64,000 nt of DNA from DASTCZ01 sp035308165 (GCA_035308165.1 DATGHC010000018.1:1-64000); one strand, 5' to 3'; positions 25,113 to 34,315 are shown, numbered from the stretch's first letter. The notes: a model not told the origin generated them from the letters alone. Made by a program: numbers and translations.

Positions 25113-27788
25113 ATGGGAAAATCACTGGTCATCGTCGAGTCGCCCGCCAAGGCGAAGACGATCAATAAATATCTGGGACGCAACTACAGCGTCAAAGCTT
25201 CCATAGGGCACGTGATGGATCTGCCGAGGAAGGATATCGGCATCGTGTTGCCCGGCGAGCCGAAGAAGGCCAAGAAATCCAAGTCGAAGAAGGGCGGGAA
25301 AAAGGTAGAGGCCAAGCCCGCCGCGCCAATCAATCCCAATAAACTTTTTGATCCGACCTACGTTGTAATTCCCGGCAAAGACAAAGTGGTGAACGATCTG
25401 AGGAAAGCTGCGGCAACCGCGGATGCCGTTTACCTGGCCGCTGACCCGGACCGCGAGGGTGAAGCAATCTGCGCGCACTTGACGGAAGTGCTTTCGCAGT
25501 CGAGCGATTCGCTGTTCGATGGGTACACACCGGCGGTAAACCGTTGGAAGAAGACGAAGAAGCCGGCCCCCGGCACCGAGGCGGAACCGTATGTGCCGCC
25601 CGTGGCGGTGGAAGTCCCGAAGGACATGCGCAAGAAAATTTTCCGCGTGATGTTTAACGAAATTACGCCCAAGGCGATTCGCGCGGCTTTTGACCGTGCG
25701 GGGCAGGTGGACGAGCACCTGGTGGATGCGCAGCAGGCTAGGCGCGTGCTGGACCGGATAGTGGGATACAAGATTTCCCCGCTGTTGTGGGTGAAGGTGC
25801 GGCGAGGGTTATCGGCCGGGCGCGTGCAGACGGTGGCGCTGCGTCTGATTGTGGAGAGGGAGCAGGAGATCAAGTCCTTTGTCCCCAAGGAATATTGGAC
25901 GATTCACGCACGGTTGCAGGCAGCCGAGTTGCCTATTTTCGAGGCTAAGCTGTTTCGCCACAAGGGCGAAGAGATCGAGATTTCCAATGAAGCTCGCGCC
26001 AGCCAGGTGCTGGAGGAGCTGAAGCGAGCGCAGTGGCGTGTAGCTGAGGTGGTACAGAAGGAAAAGCGCCGGTACGCGCCGCCTCCCTTCACAACTTCCA
26101 AGCTGCAGCAGGCGTCGTACAACCGCTTGCGATACACGGCGAAGCGCACCATGGGGATCGCGCAGAAATTGTATGAAGGCGTGGAGCTGGGCGATGAAGG
26201 CTCCGTGGCGTTGATCACCTACATGCGCACGGATTCGGTGCGCGTGTCAGACGATGCGCTGGCGCAAGTGCGCGAGCTGATCCCGCAGCAATACGGTCCC
26301 GATTACTTGCCGGAGAAGCCCAACTTTTATAAAAGTAAAAAGGATGCCCAGGACGCGCACGAAGCCATCCGTCCCACGGATGCGGCGCGAACGCCGGAAT
26401 CGGTGCGGCGCTACCTGGATGACGAAATGTTCAAGCTGTACCAGCTGATCTGGCAACGGTTCGTGGCCTCGCAAATGGTCCCCGCAGTTTTCGATCAGAC
26501 CACGATTGACGTTGCGGCGGGGGACTACATTTTCCGTGCGTCAGGATCGGTTGAAAAATTTGCGGGGTATCTGGCGGCGTACCGGTCGGGCGAAGAGGAC
26601 GCGGAGAAGGATGACGATAGCGAGGCCGAAGGGAAACGCCTGCCGCGCGTGAGCGAGAATGAAATCCTGAAGCTAGCGGCGCTGGAAACTCCAGAAAGAA
26701 GCGCAGCGCCTCCCGCAGTGCGCTCGGAGCAGCATTTCACGGAGCCGCCTCCGCGGTACACGGAAGCGACACTGGTGAAGGATCTGGAAGAAAAGGGGAT
26801 CGGCAGGCCCTCGACCTACGCAGCGATTATTTCCACGATTGTGGAGCGCGAATATGTGGACAAGGAGCAGGGGCGTTTCACTCCCACCATGCTGGGAGAA
26901 AAAGTGAGCGGGCTGCTGGTGAAAAGCTTCGAGGATATCTTCGATTTGGGCTTCACGGCGCGGATGGAAGAAGAGCTGGACGAAGTGGAGGAAGGGAAGC
27001 TGCCGTGGAAGCAGGCGGTGGGCGAGTTTTACGGCCGGTTTGAAGTGGACCTGGCTACTGCGCACGACAAGATGGAGTCGTACAAGATCGGGATTGCCAC
27101 CAAGGAGCTTTGCCCCAAATGCGAAAAAGGGCATTTGCTCGAGCGCATCAGCCGCAACGGGTTTTTCATGGGATGCGACCGCTATCCGGATTGCGACTAC
27201 ACGCGCGACCTCTCCCCAGTGCTTCCCACCGAGGGAGACAACGCTGTTCATGCCTGTCCGGAATGTGGGAAGGACATGGTCGTGAAGCGCGGCCGCTTCG
27301 GAACCTTCCTGGCCTGCACGGGATTTCCGGAATGCAAGACCACTCGGCGGCTGGTGCAGGGGACGCGGACGGCGCGGCAGCCGGATGAGAAGCTCGATGA
27401 GAAGTGTCCGGAGTGCGAATCCCAGCTGGTGAAGCGGCACGGCCGCTACGGGGAATTCATCGGCTGCTCGGCGTATCCGAAGTGCAAGTACATTCGGGCG
27501 CAAACGTTGGGGATTGCGTGCCCGAAGTGCGGTCAGGGCGAACTGGTGCAGCGCATGACGCGCAGAGGCCAGCGGGTGTTTTTCGGGTGCAACAAATATC
27601 CGGAATGTGATTTCACCACGCCCTATCAACCCATCATTGAGCCGTGTCCGAAATGCGGCGCGGCGTTCATCGTGCAGAAGAACTTGAAGACCGGCTCGGT
27701 GCGCGCGTGTATTAAGGAAGGCTGCGATTGGGAAGTTGCGGCTCCTGAACCGCAACCCGTGGAAGCTTTGGCCGGGGTGAAGAACTGA
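25113..27788 (+). CDS. topA: DNA topoisomerase I (type IA)
   Basis: 891 residues. Opens with the Toprim strand KSLVIVESPAKAKTINKYLG and contains LAADPDREGEAICAHL (acidic triad), LSAGRVQTVALRLIVEREQE and YMRTDSVRVSDDAL with the active-site tyrosine after I-T. The Toprim domain has a lysine-rich insertion near residues 50-75 (KKAKKSKSKKGGKK) and a second proline-rich insertion near 140-170. Four or five C4 zinc-ribbon repeats form the C-terminus (LCPKCEKGHL, CPECGKDMV, CPECESQLV, CPKCGQGEL, CPKCGAAFI). It relaxes negative supercoils. It follows dprA on the same strand. Confidence 0.96.
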   Translation: MGKSLVIVESPAKAKTINKYLGRNYSVKASIGHVMDLPRKDIGIVLPGEPKKAKKSKSKKGGKKVEAKPAAPINPNKLFDPTYVVIPGKDKVVNDLRKAAATADAVYLAADPDREGEAICAHLTEVLSQSSDSLFDGYTPAVNRWKKTKKPAPGTEAEPYVPPVAVEVPKDMRKKIFRVMFNEITPKAIRAAFDRAGQVDEHLVDAQQARRVLDRIVGYKISPLLWVKVRRGLSAGRVQTVALRLIVEREQEIKSFVPKEYWTIHARLQAAELPIFEAKLFRHKGEEIEISNEARASQVLEELKRAQWRVAEVVQKEKRRYAPPPFTTSKLQQASYNRLRYTAKRTMGIAQKLYEGVELGDEGSVALITYMRTDSVRVSDDALAQVRELIPQQYGPDYLPEKPNFYKSKKDAQDAHEAIRPTDAARTPESVRRYLDDEMFKLYQLIWQRFVASQMVPAVFDQTTIDVAAGDYIFRASGSVEKFAGYLAAYRSGEEDAEKDDDSEAEGKRLPRVSENEILKLAALETPERSAAPPAVRSEQHFTEPPPRYTEATLVKDLEEKGIGRPSTYAAIISTIVEREYVDKEQGRFTPTMLGEKVSGLLVKSFEDIFDLGFTARMEEELDEVEEGKLPWKQAVGEFYGRFEVDLATAHDKMESYKIGIATKELCPKCEKGHLLERISRNGFFMGCDRYPDCDYTRDLSPVLPTEGDNAVHACPECGKDMVVKRGRFGTFLACTGFPECKTTRRLVQGTRTARQPDEKLDEKCPECESQLVKRHGRYGEFIGCSAYPKCKYIRAQTLGIACPKCGQGELVQRMTRRGQRVFFGCNKYPECDFTTPYQPIIEPCPKCGAAFIVQKNLKTGSVRACIKEGCDWEVAAPEPQPVEALAGVKN

Positions 27789-27873
27789 GCGGAATTTCCC
27801 TGCCTCAATAACTCTCTGTTTTTTTATCAAGGCAACAATCTAGAATACCGGAAGGTTCCAAGGAGCCTCAGGT

Positions 27874-28431
27874 ATGGGTGTGATTATTTCAATGCTTCGC
27901 GGGGTGAATGTTGGCGGGCACAACAAAATCAAGATGGACGAGCTTCGCGCGCTCTATGAATCCCTAAGGCTCAAAGGCGCGCAGACACACGTACAGAGTG
28001 GGAATGTCATATTTAAGAGCAACGAAAAGGACCTCGCGGCTCTGACCCAGCGGATTCAGAACGCCATTGGACGGAAATTCGGGTTTCGCCCCGAGGTGAT
28101 TGCGCGGACACATTCAGAAATGAGGGATACGGTCGCAAAAAATCCCTTTGCGCGGCGGCGCGGGATCGAACCGAGCAGGTTGCTGGTGACCTTTCTGGCC
28201 AGTGAGCCGAAGAAAGAGGCTTGCGAGTCAGTCTTGCAATTGAAAATAGCGCCGGAGGAGCTGAGGATCGAGGGACGCGAAATCTACATTTATTATCCCA
28301 AGGGGATGGCGCGGCCGACGGTGCCATGGGTGAAAATCGAAAGAACATTGAAGGTTTCCGGAACGGGAAGGAATTGGAACAGCGTGACGAAAATGTTGGC
28401 AATTGCCGAGGAAATGGAAGCGGCCGGTTGA
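27874..28431 (+). CDS. DUF1697 family protein
   Basis: 185 residues; AAGGAG lies 8-9 nt before the ATG. The family hallmark is the N-terminal ISMLRGVNVGGHNKIKM followed by GAQTHVQSGNVIFKS; both match closely and the length is typical. Family members are small cytoplasmic proteins of two ferredoxin-like halves with no established function. It is placed between topA and the Xer recombinase on the same strand with ordinary gaps. Confidence 0.88.
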   Translation: MGVIISMLRGVNVGGHNKIKMDELRALYESLRLKGAQTHVQSGNVIFKSNEKDLAALTQRIQNAIGRKFGFRPEVIARTHSEMRDTVAKNPFARRRGIEPSRLLVTFLASEPKKEACESVLQLKIAPEELRIEGREIYIYYPKGMARPTVPWVKIERTLKVSGTGRNWNSVTKMLAIAEEMEAAG

Positions 28432-28469
28432 CGCCGTCCCACACACAGTAAGTGGCGCACGGTTCTTGC

Positions 28470-28498
28470 TTTCCTCGCGGCAGTGACGAGCCTATACT
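28470..28498 (+). promoter_or_regulatory. Candidate promoter for the Xer recombinase
   Basis: -10 TATACT at 28493-28498 with a 17 bp spacer from a weak -35 TTTCCT at 28470-28475; start of transcription would be ~20 nt before the preferred ATG at 28525. Confidence 0.35.
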
Positions 28499-28524
28499 TT
28501 TGGGATGCGCCCCGCGAGGAGGAC

Positions 28525-29577
28525 ATGAGGGAGACGGTCCAAAGATTCCTTCATTACCTGCAGAATGAACGCAATGTTTCGCCGCATACGGTATGCAATT
28601 ACAAGTCCGACCTCGAGCAGTTCCTGAAGTACCTTTCACCTCCGGGCGGTCAGCCTGATCACAAGCCGCGCAAGGCGCTTTCCCCAAAAGACATTGACCA
28701 CCGGCTGATTCGCGAATACCTGGGGCATTTGCACGACCGGGGGCTGGAGAAAATCTCGGTAGCGCGGAAGTTGACATCGCTGCGGTCGTTTTTCAAGTTT
28801 TGCCACCGCGAAGGGATCGTGCAGAACAATGTGGCGCGATTGGTGACCACACCCAAGCTGCCGAAGCGGATCCCCAATGTGGTGTCCGCGGATGAGCTGA
28901 ATTTGTTTTTGGATCAATTGGGTGGATCGCACCGGGGGCTGCCTGGGTACGTAGGCGATGAATTTGATACGGAAGGCCGGCACGCGAGAAGAGAGCGAAA
29001 GGGCACATTGAAGTCACGCTCGGCTGCGAGCGGAGCCGCTGCGAAGCGCGACGGATCCCGCCTGATGCTGCGGCGTGACCGCGCCATCATCGAGATGCTC
29101 TACGCGGCAGGGTTGCGCGTGAGCGAACTGGTGGGGCTGAACGCGGATGACGTCCAGCGCAATGACCAGATGCTGCGCGTGCTCGGGAAGGGGCGCAAAG
29201 AGCGCATCGTGCCGTTTGGCTCCAAGGCCCTTGCCGCGCTCGAGGCTTACTGGCCGCTGCGCGCGGAGATGATGAACAAGCCGAAAGCGGAGAATGACGT
29301 ACAGCCGGTGTTCTTGAATTTTTCGGGGCGGCGGCTGACGACTCGAAGCATCCGTCGGATAATTAACAAATATGTGAAAATTGCGGGGCTGAATTGGGAT
29401 TTGCATCCACATTCGTTCCGGCACGCATTCGCCACGCACTTGTTGACCGACGGTGCGGACTTGCGCGCGATTCAGGAGCTGTTGGGCCACGCCTCGTTAT
29501 CCACCACTCAGAAATACACCCATGCTTCGATACGCCAGTTGATGGATGTGTATGACAAGGCGCACCCGCGGGCGTGA
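28525..29577 (+). CDS. xerC: XerC/XerD-type tyrosine recombinase
   Basis: 350 residues from the ATG at 28525, preceded by GAGGAGG at close spacing; the frame is open 14 codons further upstream. The N-terminal SAM-like domain (FLHYLQNERNVSPHTVCNYK) binds the core site; the catalytic domain has Arg in GLRVSELVGL, Lys in LGKGRKERI, HSFRHAFATHLL, LGHASLSTTQKY and a final Tyr in TQKYTH. It resolves chromosome dimers at dif. Unusual is a ~45-residue linker (roughly 135-180) between the two domains, rich in charged and small residues (RHARRERKGTLKSRSAASGA). XerC versus XerD is not settled. topA and a Xer gene also neighbour each other in Firmicutes. Confidence 0.88.
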   Translation: MRETVQRFLHYLQNERNVSPHTVCNYKSDLEQFLKYLSPPGGQPDHKPRKALSPKDIDHRLIREYLGHLHDRGLEKISVARKLTSLRSFFKFCHREGIVQNNVARLVTTPKLPKRIPNVVSADELNLFLDQLGGSHRGLPGYVGDEFDTEGRHARRERKGTLKSRSAASGAAAKRDGSRLMLRRDRAIIEMLYAAGLRVSELVGLNADDVQRNDQMLRVLGKGRKERIVPFGSKALAALEAYWPLRAEMMNKPKAENDVQPVFLNFSGRRLTTRSIRRIINKYVKIAGLNWDLHPHSFRHAFATHLLTDGADLRAIQELLGHASLSTTQKYTHASIRQLMDVYDKAHPRA

Positions 29578-29680
29578 AACCCGGCGCGTTGCGCTGGCGT
29601 CTCAACTCAGTTAATCTTCAGCGGCAATTTGTTTTGTAGCAATCATGCTTCGCATCAACCAAGGTACGGGGTGGGAGATG

Positions 29681-30463
29681 AAGCGATTTCTCCTGGGTGG
29701 GTGCTTCGTGGGGTTTGTGTTTGCATTTATGAGCGCGCCCCCCGCAGCGGCGCAGGATAACTACGAAATTCAAGTTTACGGCGCAGATACAGTTGAGCCC
29801 GGCCACACCATGGTCGAGCTGCACAGCAATTTCACATTTCAAGGTTCGAAAACGTTTCACGATGGAATGTTTCCCACTGAGCACGCCGAGCATGAAACCA
29901 TAGAAATCACGCATGGATTCACCGACTGGTTCGAGACTGGATTTTATATTTTTACGTCGGAACGCAGCGGGCAGGGGATTGACTGGGTGGGAGACCATAT
30001 CCGTCCGCGATTCCGAATTCCGGAAAAATGGAAATGGCCTGTGGGATTGAGCCTCTCGAATGAGATTGGTTACCAGCGGCGATTCTTCTCTCCGGACACC
30101 TGGACGTGGGAAATCCGGCCGATAATTGATAAGCAGATCGGAAAGTGGTACCTGTCGTTCAATCCTTCGATGGACCGCTCCTTCCACGGGGAGAGCGTCC
30201 ACAAGGGAGTTGAGTTTTCACCGAATTTCACGGTCGGCTACGACTTCACCAAGAAGATTAACGGCGCGATTGAATATTATGGCGCGTTGGGGCCCATCAC
30301 GGGGTTCGATCCGGTCACGGACCAGCAACAGCAGATTTTCCCGGCAATCAATCTGAACCTTTCGCCGAAATGGGAGATCAATTTTGGCGTGGGCGTGGGT
30401 GTGACGGCTGGGAGCGATCACCTGATTGCAAAAATGATTTTGGGATACCGGTTTGATTTTTAG
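29681..30463 (+). CDS. Predicted outer-membrane beta-barrel protein
   Basis: 260 residues. The ATG at 29681 begins a signal peptide (MKRFLLGGCFVGFVFAFMSA, cut after AAA). The mature protein alternates hydrophobic and polar residues in short strands (YEIQVYGADTVEPGHTMVEL, WFETGFYIFTSERSG, KWEINFGVGVGVTA) and ends with an aromatic C-terminus (ILGYRFDF), a typical barrel-assembly signal. I infer a ~12-strand barrel. Function is unknown; family members are often annotated only by structure. Metalloprotease 2 starts 30 bp downstream, so the two are probably co-transcribed. Confidence 0.65.
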   Translation, partial: KRFLLGGCFVGFVFAFMSAPPAAAQDNYEIQVYGADTVEPGHTMVELHSNFTFQGSKTFHDGMFPTEHAEHETIEITHGFTDWFETGFYIFTSERSGQGIDWVGDHIRPRFRIPEKWKWPVGLSLSNEIGYQRRFFSPDTWTWEIRPIIDKQIGKWYLSFNPSMDRSFHGESVHKGVEFSPNFTVGYDFTKKINGAIEYYGALGPITGFDPVTDQQQQIFPAINLNLSPKWEINFGVGVGVTAGSDHLIAKMILGYRFDF

Positions 30464-30493
30464 ATTTGCAATTCTTATGCAGGAGGGGATTCC

Positions 30494-33124
30494 ATGAAAT
30501 CAGCGGCGAAAGTGTTCGCACTATCGGTTCTGATGGGTTGCTTTACGATGGGCGCAGCGGTTCGCGCGCAGGATGAAACCACGGCACCAGCCGGCGGCCG
30601 GGGCGGGCAGGCCGGCCCCACTCGCGCCTACGTGGTGCCCGAACCGCGGCCCTATGATCAGGTCATACGGGGCGACGTAAAAACTCAGCACGGAATCTTC
30701 GACGTGCACCAGATCAAGGAGCAGTATTTTTATGAAATTCCCGCGGCGCAGCTCAATAAAGATTTTCTGTGGGTGACCCTGCTGGCGAAGACCACGCTCG
30801 GGGTCGGGTATGGCGGCACCGTCGCGGGCAATCACGTGGTTCGCTGGGAGCGGCATGGCAACCGCCTGCTGCTACGCAGCGTGTCGTATGAAATTGTGGC
30901 GGATCCAACTCTGCCGATCGCGAGCGCGGTGCAATCGGCAAATAACGATTCAATCCTGATGGAATTCAACATTGAAGCGGTTGGCAAGAACGACGCGCCG
31001 GTCATCGACGTGACACGCCTCTATGCAACGGAGGTGCCGGAGTTCAGTGCGCGAACGCTGTTGCGGGCGCGCGGATTTGACACCACGAGGTCATACATCG
31101 AGCGAATTACGGCCTTCCCGCAAAATATAGAAGTGGAAGCGACCCACACCTACACCAATCCTCCGGAAAACCCCGCTCCAGCGGGCGGCGCGCCGGCGCC
31201 CGGCCCCGGACGAGGTGGCAGGGGCGCCGCGGGCATGCGCGGAAATTCCGCGACGGTGGTGATGCACTTCAGCATGGTGAAGCTGCCGGAGAACAAGATG
31301 ATGCCGCGGTTGTTCGATGACCGCGTCGGATACTTCTCCACTTCACAGGAAGACTACGGCCGGGATGAGCATCGCGCCGCCCGGCGGACCTACATCACTC
31401 GTTGGAGACTGGAGAAGAAGGATCCCTCTGCTGCTGTCTCAGAACCTGTGAAGCCCATCGTTTACTATGTGGATCCGGCGACACCGGAAAAGTGGCGGCC
31501 GTGGGTGAAGAAGGCCATCGAGGATTGGCAACCCGCGTTTGAAGCAGCCGGATTTAAGAATGGAATTATTGCCAAGGACGCGCCCACGAAAGAAGAGGAC
31601 CCGACCTGGAGTCCCGAGGACATTCGCAACTCCGTGATTCGCTGGTTACCGTCCACAACGGAAAACGCGGTGGGGCCGAATATCCACGATCCGCGCACGG
31701 GGGAAGTGCTGAACGCGGATATCGAGCTTTATCACAACGTGATGAACTTGGCGTCCGACTGGTATTTCACGCAGGTCGGCCCACTCGATCCGCGCGCATC
31801 GAAGCTTCCTCTGCCCGACGATTTGATGGGGCGGCTGATCGAGTATGTGCTCGCGCATGAAATCGGACACACCATTGGATTCCAGCACAATATGAAGTCC
31901 AGCTCGCTTTATCCTGCCGACAAAATGCGTAATGCGGAATGGTTGCACAAGTATGGTCACGTGGCCACGCTTATGGATTACTCACGGTTCAACTACGTTG
32001 CGCAGCCGGAAGACAAAATTCCGCCTGAGGATTTGATCCCACGCATTGGCCCGTATGACATCTGGGCGACGCATTGGGGATACGCACCGGTTCCGGGCGC
32101 GAAAACTCCCGACGAGGAAAAACCCACGCTCGATGCCTGGTCACGCGAGCAGGACAAGACTCCGTGGTTGCGCTTCTCAACGGATCACGCAGGAGGCACC
32201 GACCCCGGCGAGAACACCGAAGCCGTGGGCGACGCTGACGCCGTTTATTCCACGGGGATGGGTATGAAGAATCTGCATCGCGTGATGGACATGCTGATTC
32301 CGGCGGCCACTGCGGATCCACTGGATGCTTATGACCGGCTTACGGAATTGTACGGCCGCGTACTGAGCCAGTGGACGCTTGAAATGGGACACGTCGCGGT
32401 AATCGTCGGCGGCGTGGAATCGCAGGACAAGCATCCCGATCAAGCGGGCCCGCAATTCTGGCCGACATCCAAGGACAGGCAGATCGCGGCGGTGAAATAC
32501 CTGAACGAAAACGCCTTCAAGACACCTACATTCCTGATTCGTCCCAAACTCTTGGAACTCTTCGAGCCGGATGGCGAGATGGCGCGCATCCGCACTGCGC
32601 AGATGTCGGTGCTGAACCGCCTGGTTCAGGACCAGCGCGTCGAGCGCATGATCGAAATGGATGCCATGGACAGCGCAAAGGCCTACAGTCCAGCGGAATT
32701 CCTGGCCGACGTGAGGCATGGTATCTTCAGCGAACTTTCCGACCCCTCGGTGACTATTGACGCCTACCGCAGGAATCTCCAGAACGGGTATGTCGAGTCG
32801 CTCTCCGAGAAGATCAACTCACGCACAGCGGGGCTGGAAGAAGTGCGTGCACTCTATCGCGCGAATTTGAGGGCGCTCTCGGGCGAGGTTGGTGAAGCAA
32901 TTGCGAAAGCCAGGGACGCACAAACGCGGGCGCATCTGGAGGCGGTGAAAGATAACATCGCGGCGGCGCTGGATCCCAAGATCCCGTTTACGCCGGCAAC
33001 TCCGCCGCCTGCGGCGGGCGGAGGCCGTGGTGGGATCTCACCCGGCTTAGCCATCGATGCCGATCCCAAGAAGCTGGGATGCTGGCCGGACTACAGAATT
33101 ACCGGCACCGTAGATCATCGGTAG
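30494..33124 (+). CDS. Large secreted zinc metalloprotease 2 (DUF5117/DUF4953 type)
   Basis: 876 residues, AGGAGGGG just upstream of the ATG. Signal peptide MKSAAKVFALSVLMGCFTMG with a cut after AVRA. The extended zinc motif AHEIGHTIGFQHNMKSS lies near residue 455, followed by a LMDYSRFNYVAQP Met-turn. Shared with metalloprotease 1: the LEKKDPSAAVSEPVKPIVYY segment and the AIEDWQPAFEAAGF helix. A Pro/Gly/Ala-rich insertion (~215-250, near ENPAPAGGAPAPGPGRGGRG) breaks the N-terminal beta region. It should act outside the cytoplasm; substrates unknown. It follows an outer-membrane protein by 30 bp. Confidence 0.85.
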   Translation: MKSAAKVFALSVLMGCFTMGAAVRAQDETTAPAGGRGGQAGPTRAYVVPEPRPYDQVIRGDVKTQHGIFDVHQIKEQYFYEIPAAQLNKDFLWVTLLAKTTLGVGYGGTVAGNHVVRWERHGNRLLLRSVSYEIVADPTLPIASAVQSANNDSILMEFNIEAVGKNDAPVIDVTRLYATEVPEFSARTLLRARGFDTTRSYIERITAFPQNIEVEATHTYTNPPENPAPAGGAPAPGPGRGGRGAAGMRGNSATVVMHFSMVKLPENKMMPRLFDDRVGYFSTSQEDYGRDEHRAARRTYITRWRLEKKDPSAAVSEPVKPIVYYVDPATPEKWRPWVKKAIEDWQPAFEAAGFKNGIIAKDAPTKEEDPTWSPEDIRNSVIRWLPSTTENAVGPNIHDPRTGEVLNADIELYHNVMNLASDWYFTQVGPLDPRASKLPLPDDLMGRLIEYVLAHEIGHTIGFQHNMKSSSLYPADKMRNAEWLHKYGHVATLMDYSRFNYVAQPEDKIPPEDLIPRIGPYDIWATHWGYAPVPGAKTPDEEKPTLDAWSREQDKTPWLRFSTDHAGGTDPGENTEAVGDADAVYSTGMGMKNLHRVMDMLIPAATADPLDAYDRLTELYGRVLSQWTLEMGHVAVIVGGVESQDKHPDQAGPQFWPTSKDRQIAAVKYLNENAFKTPTFLIRPKLLELFEPDGEMARIRTAQMSVLNRLVQDQRVERMIEMDAMDSAKAYSPAEFLADVRHGIFSELSDPSVTIDAYRRNLQNGYVESLSEKINSRTAGLEEVRALYRANLRALSGEVGEAIAKARDAQTRAHLEAVKDNIAAALDPKIPFTPATPPPAAGGGRGGISPGLAIDADPKKLGCWPDYRITGTVDHR

Positions 33125-33322
33125 CTTGGTATGCAGCCGAAGTAAGCGAATCAGTTTGTTGGCTGGGGCGCACACCTCAATGGGATGCGCTCCAGGTCAA
33201 CACAATGATTTTTTGAGTTGATTGAGTTGATCCACGTGGGCCCACTCCCGGTTTAGGAGCCCCTACCCATCCTCAATCCCGAGAGGGTGCAATTGTGTCG
33301 GGCACTTTATACGGTAGTATAT

Positions 33323-33338
33323 TACCACATATGTGGTA
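33323..33338. promoter_or_regulatory. Perfect 16-bp palindrome, likely operator of the HTH-MNT/HEPN pair
   Basis: TACCACATATGTGGTA is an uninterrupted palindrome ending 12 bp before the ATG at 33351. A -10-like TATATT (33318-33323) abuts it and a second candidate TAGAAT (33337-33342) overlaps its end, so a bound dimer would block transcription. Since the downstream gene begins with a winged helix, autoregulation is the simplest reading (inference). Confidence 0.6.
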
Positions 33339-33350
33339 GAATATGACCAT

Positions 33351-33905
33351 ATGCTCGACCTTCGCTCCAAAGCCCGCCAGCGCCTTTTAGTGTTTTACTT
33401 CACAAACCCGACGGCTCGTCACCACCTGCGGGACTTGGCCGAGCGGCTGGCGATTGACCCTTCAAACTTGTCCAAAGAACTGGCTCGCCTGGAGCGGGAA
33501 GGCCTGTTTAAGTCCGAAGTGAGCGGGCGGCAGAAATATTTTCACCTCAATCGCAAATACCCGCTGTTCGCCGAAGTACGTGGCATCGTCGAGAAAACCA
33601 TCGGCGCTGCGCCCCTAATTGCACAGTCCCTCAAACGCATTGAAGGGATAGGCGAGGCATACCTCTATGGCTCTTTTGCAGGGAATCGGCAGGATGCCGC
33701 CAGCGACATAGATGTGCTGATAATTGGCGCACCCCACGAAGAAATCCTGGCGGAAGCTGCACGAAAGCTCGAGCGACAACTCGGCCGTGAAATTAACTAC
33801 ACCGTATTGACGCCGGAGGAATTTCAGTCTCGCCGCGCTCGCAATGATGCCTTCCTGGACAATATCTGGCAAGATAAGCAAGTTTTGCTTGCCGGTGGGG
33901 CGTGA
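33351..33905 (+). CDS. Winged-helix protein fused to minimal nucleotidyltransferase (MNT)
   Basis: 184 residues from the ATG at 33351. A GTG at 33333 is in frame but falls inside the palindrome, so it is unlikely. Residues ~1-75 are a MarR/ArsR-like winged helix (LRDLAERLAIDPSNLSKELA, then LEREGLFKSEVSGRQKYF). Residues ~95-180 are a minimal nucleotidyltransferase with GSFAGNRQDAASDIDVLIIG (G-S followed by D-x-D). MNT proteins pair with HEPN proteins as toxin-antitoxin modules in which the MNT partner AMPylates the HEPN toxin. The next gene is exactly such a HEPN gene and overlaps this one by 4 bp. Confidence 0.82.
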   Translation: MLDLRSKARQRLLVFYFTNPTARHHLRDLAERLAIDPSNLSKELARLEREGLFKSEVSGRQKYFHLNRKYPLFAEVRGIVEKTIGAAPLIAQSLKRIEGIGEAYLYGSFAGNRQDAASDIDVLIIGAPHEEILAEAARKLERQLGREINYTVLTPEEFQSRRARNDAFLDNIWQDKQVLLAGGA

Positions 33906-34315
33906 AGAAACTCAAGCCGCAAAAAGTAGATTGGGCTCAGGTCGAGCGCTTCCTGCAAAGCGCCGAGAAGAAGCTGGCTTCGGCCAGCAAGATCCTTGCA
34001 TTCGATGATGAGGCGTCTCTCCAGCAGGAATACGAAGCGATGCTCAAGGCTTCCCTGGGCTTCATGTTCAGCCACGGTTTTCGCGCCAGAAGTCAGCCCG
34101 GCCATCACATCGCGATCATAGAATTCGTCAGGGCGCGGATTGACAAGAAACACGACGGCCTGATTACCGTATTCGACCGCCTCCGCCGGAAGAGAAACCT
34201 GGCTCTCTACGACGACACAGGATTCGTGTCACACCGGGATGCCGAGCAAGCGCTCGAAACAGCTCGTGAATACATTCAAATAATTCGCGCTGACATCGTT
34301 GCGCGGAAACCTTAA
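33902..34315 (+). CDS. HEPN-domain protein, partner of the HTH-MNT gene
   Basis: 137 residues, GTG start overlapping the previous stop (GTGA). The all-helical layout is that of HEPN proteins: VERFLQSAEKKLASASKIL, then QEYEAMLKASLGFMFSHGFR, and the C-terminal DRLRRKRNLALYDDTG. In HEPN RNases the catalytic motif is Arg-x4-6-His; here the matching stretch reads RKRNLALYD, with Arg-Asn and Tyr but no His, so RNase activity is uncertain. Family knowledge suggests a toxin or a complex partner of the MNT protein; whether this pair is a working toxin-antitoxin system cannot be told from sequence. Confidence 0.75.
   Translation: MKKLKPQKVDWAQVERFLQSAEKKLASASKILAFDDEASLQQEYEAMLKASLGFMFSHGFRARSQPGHHIAIIEFVRARIDKKHDGLITVFDRLRRKRNLALYDDTGFVSHRDAEQALETAREYIQIIRADIVARKP

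Noticed and set aside
26673..27830. 385-residue reverse-strand open frame under topA
   Set aside because: Antisense shadow of the zinc-ribbon region of topoisomerase I.
33236..33245. Ten-base palindrome GTGGGCCCAC and short GAGTTGATT direct repeats near 33214-33232
   Set aside because: Too short to support a role; no gene start or hairpin with T-tract depends on them.
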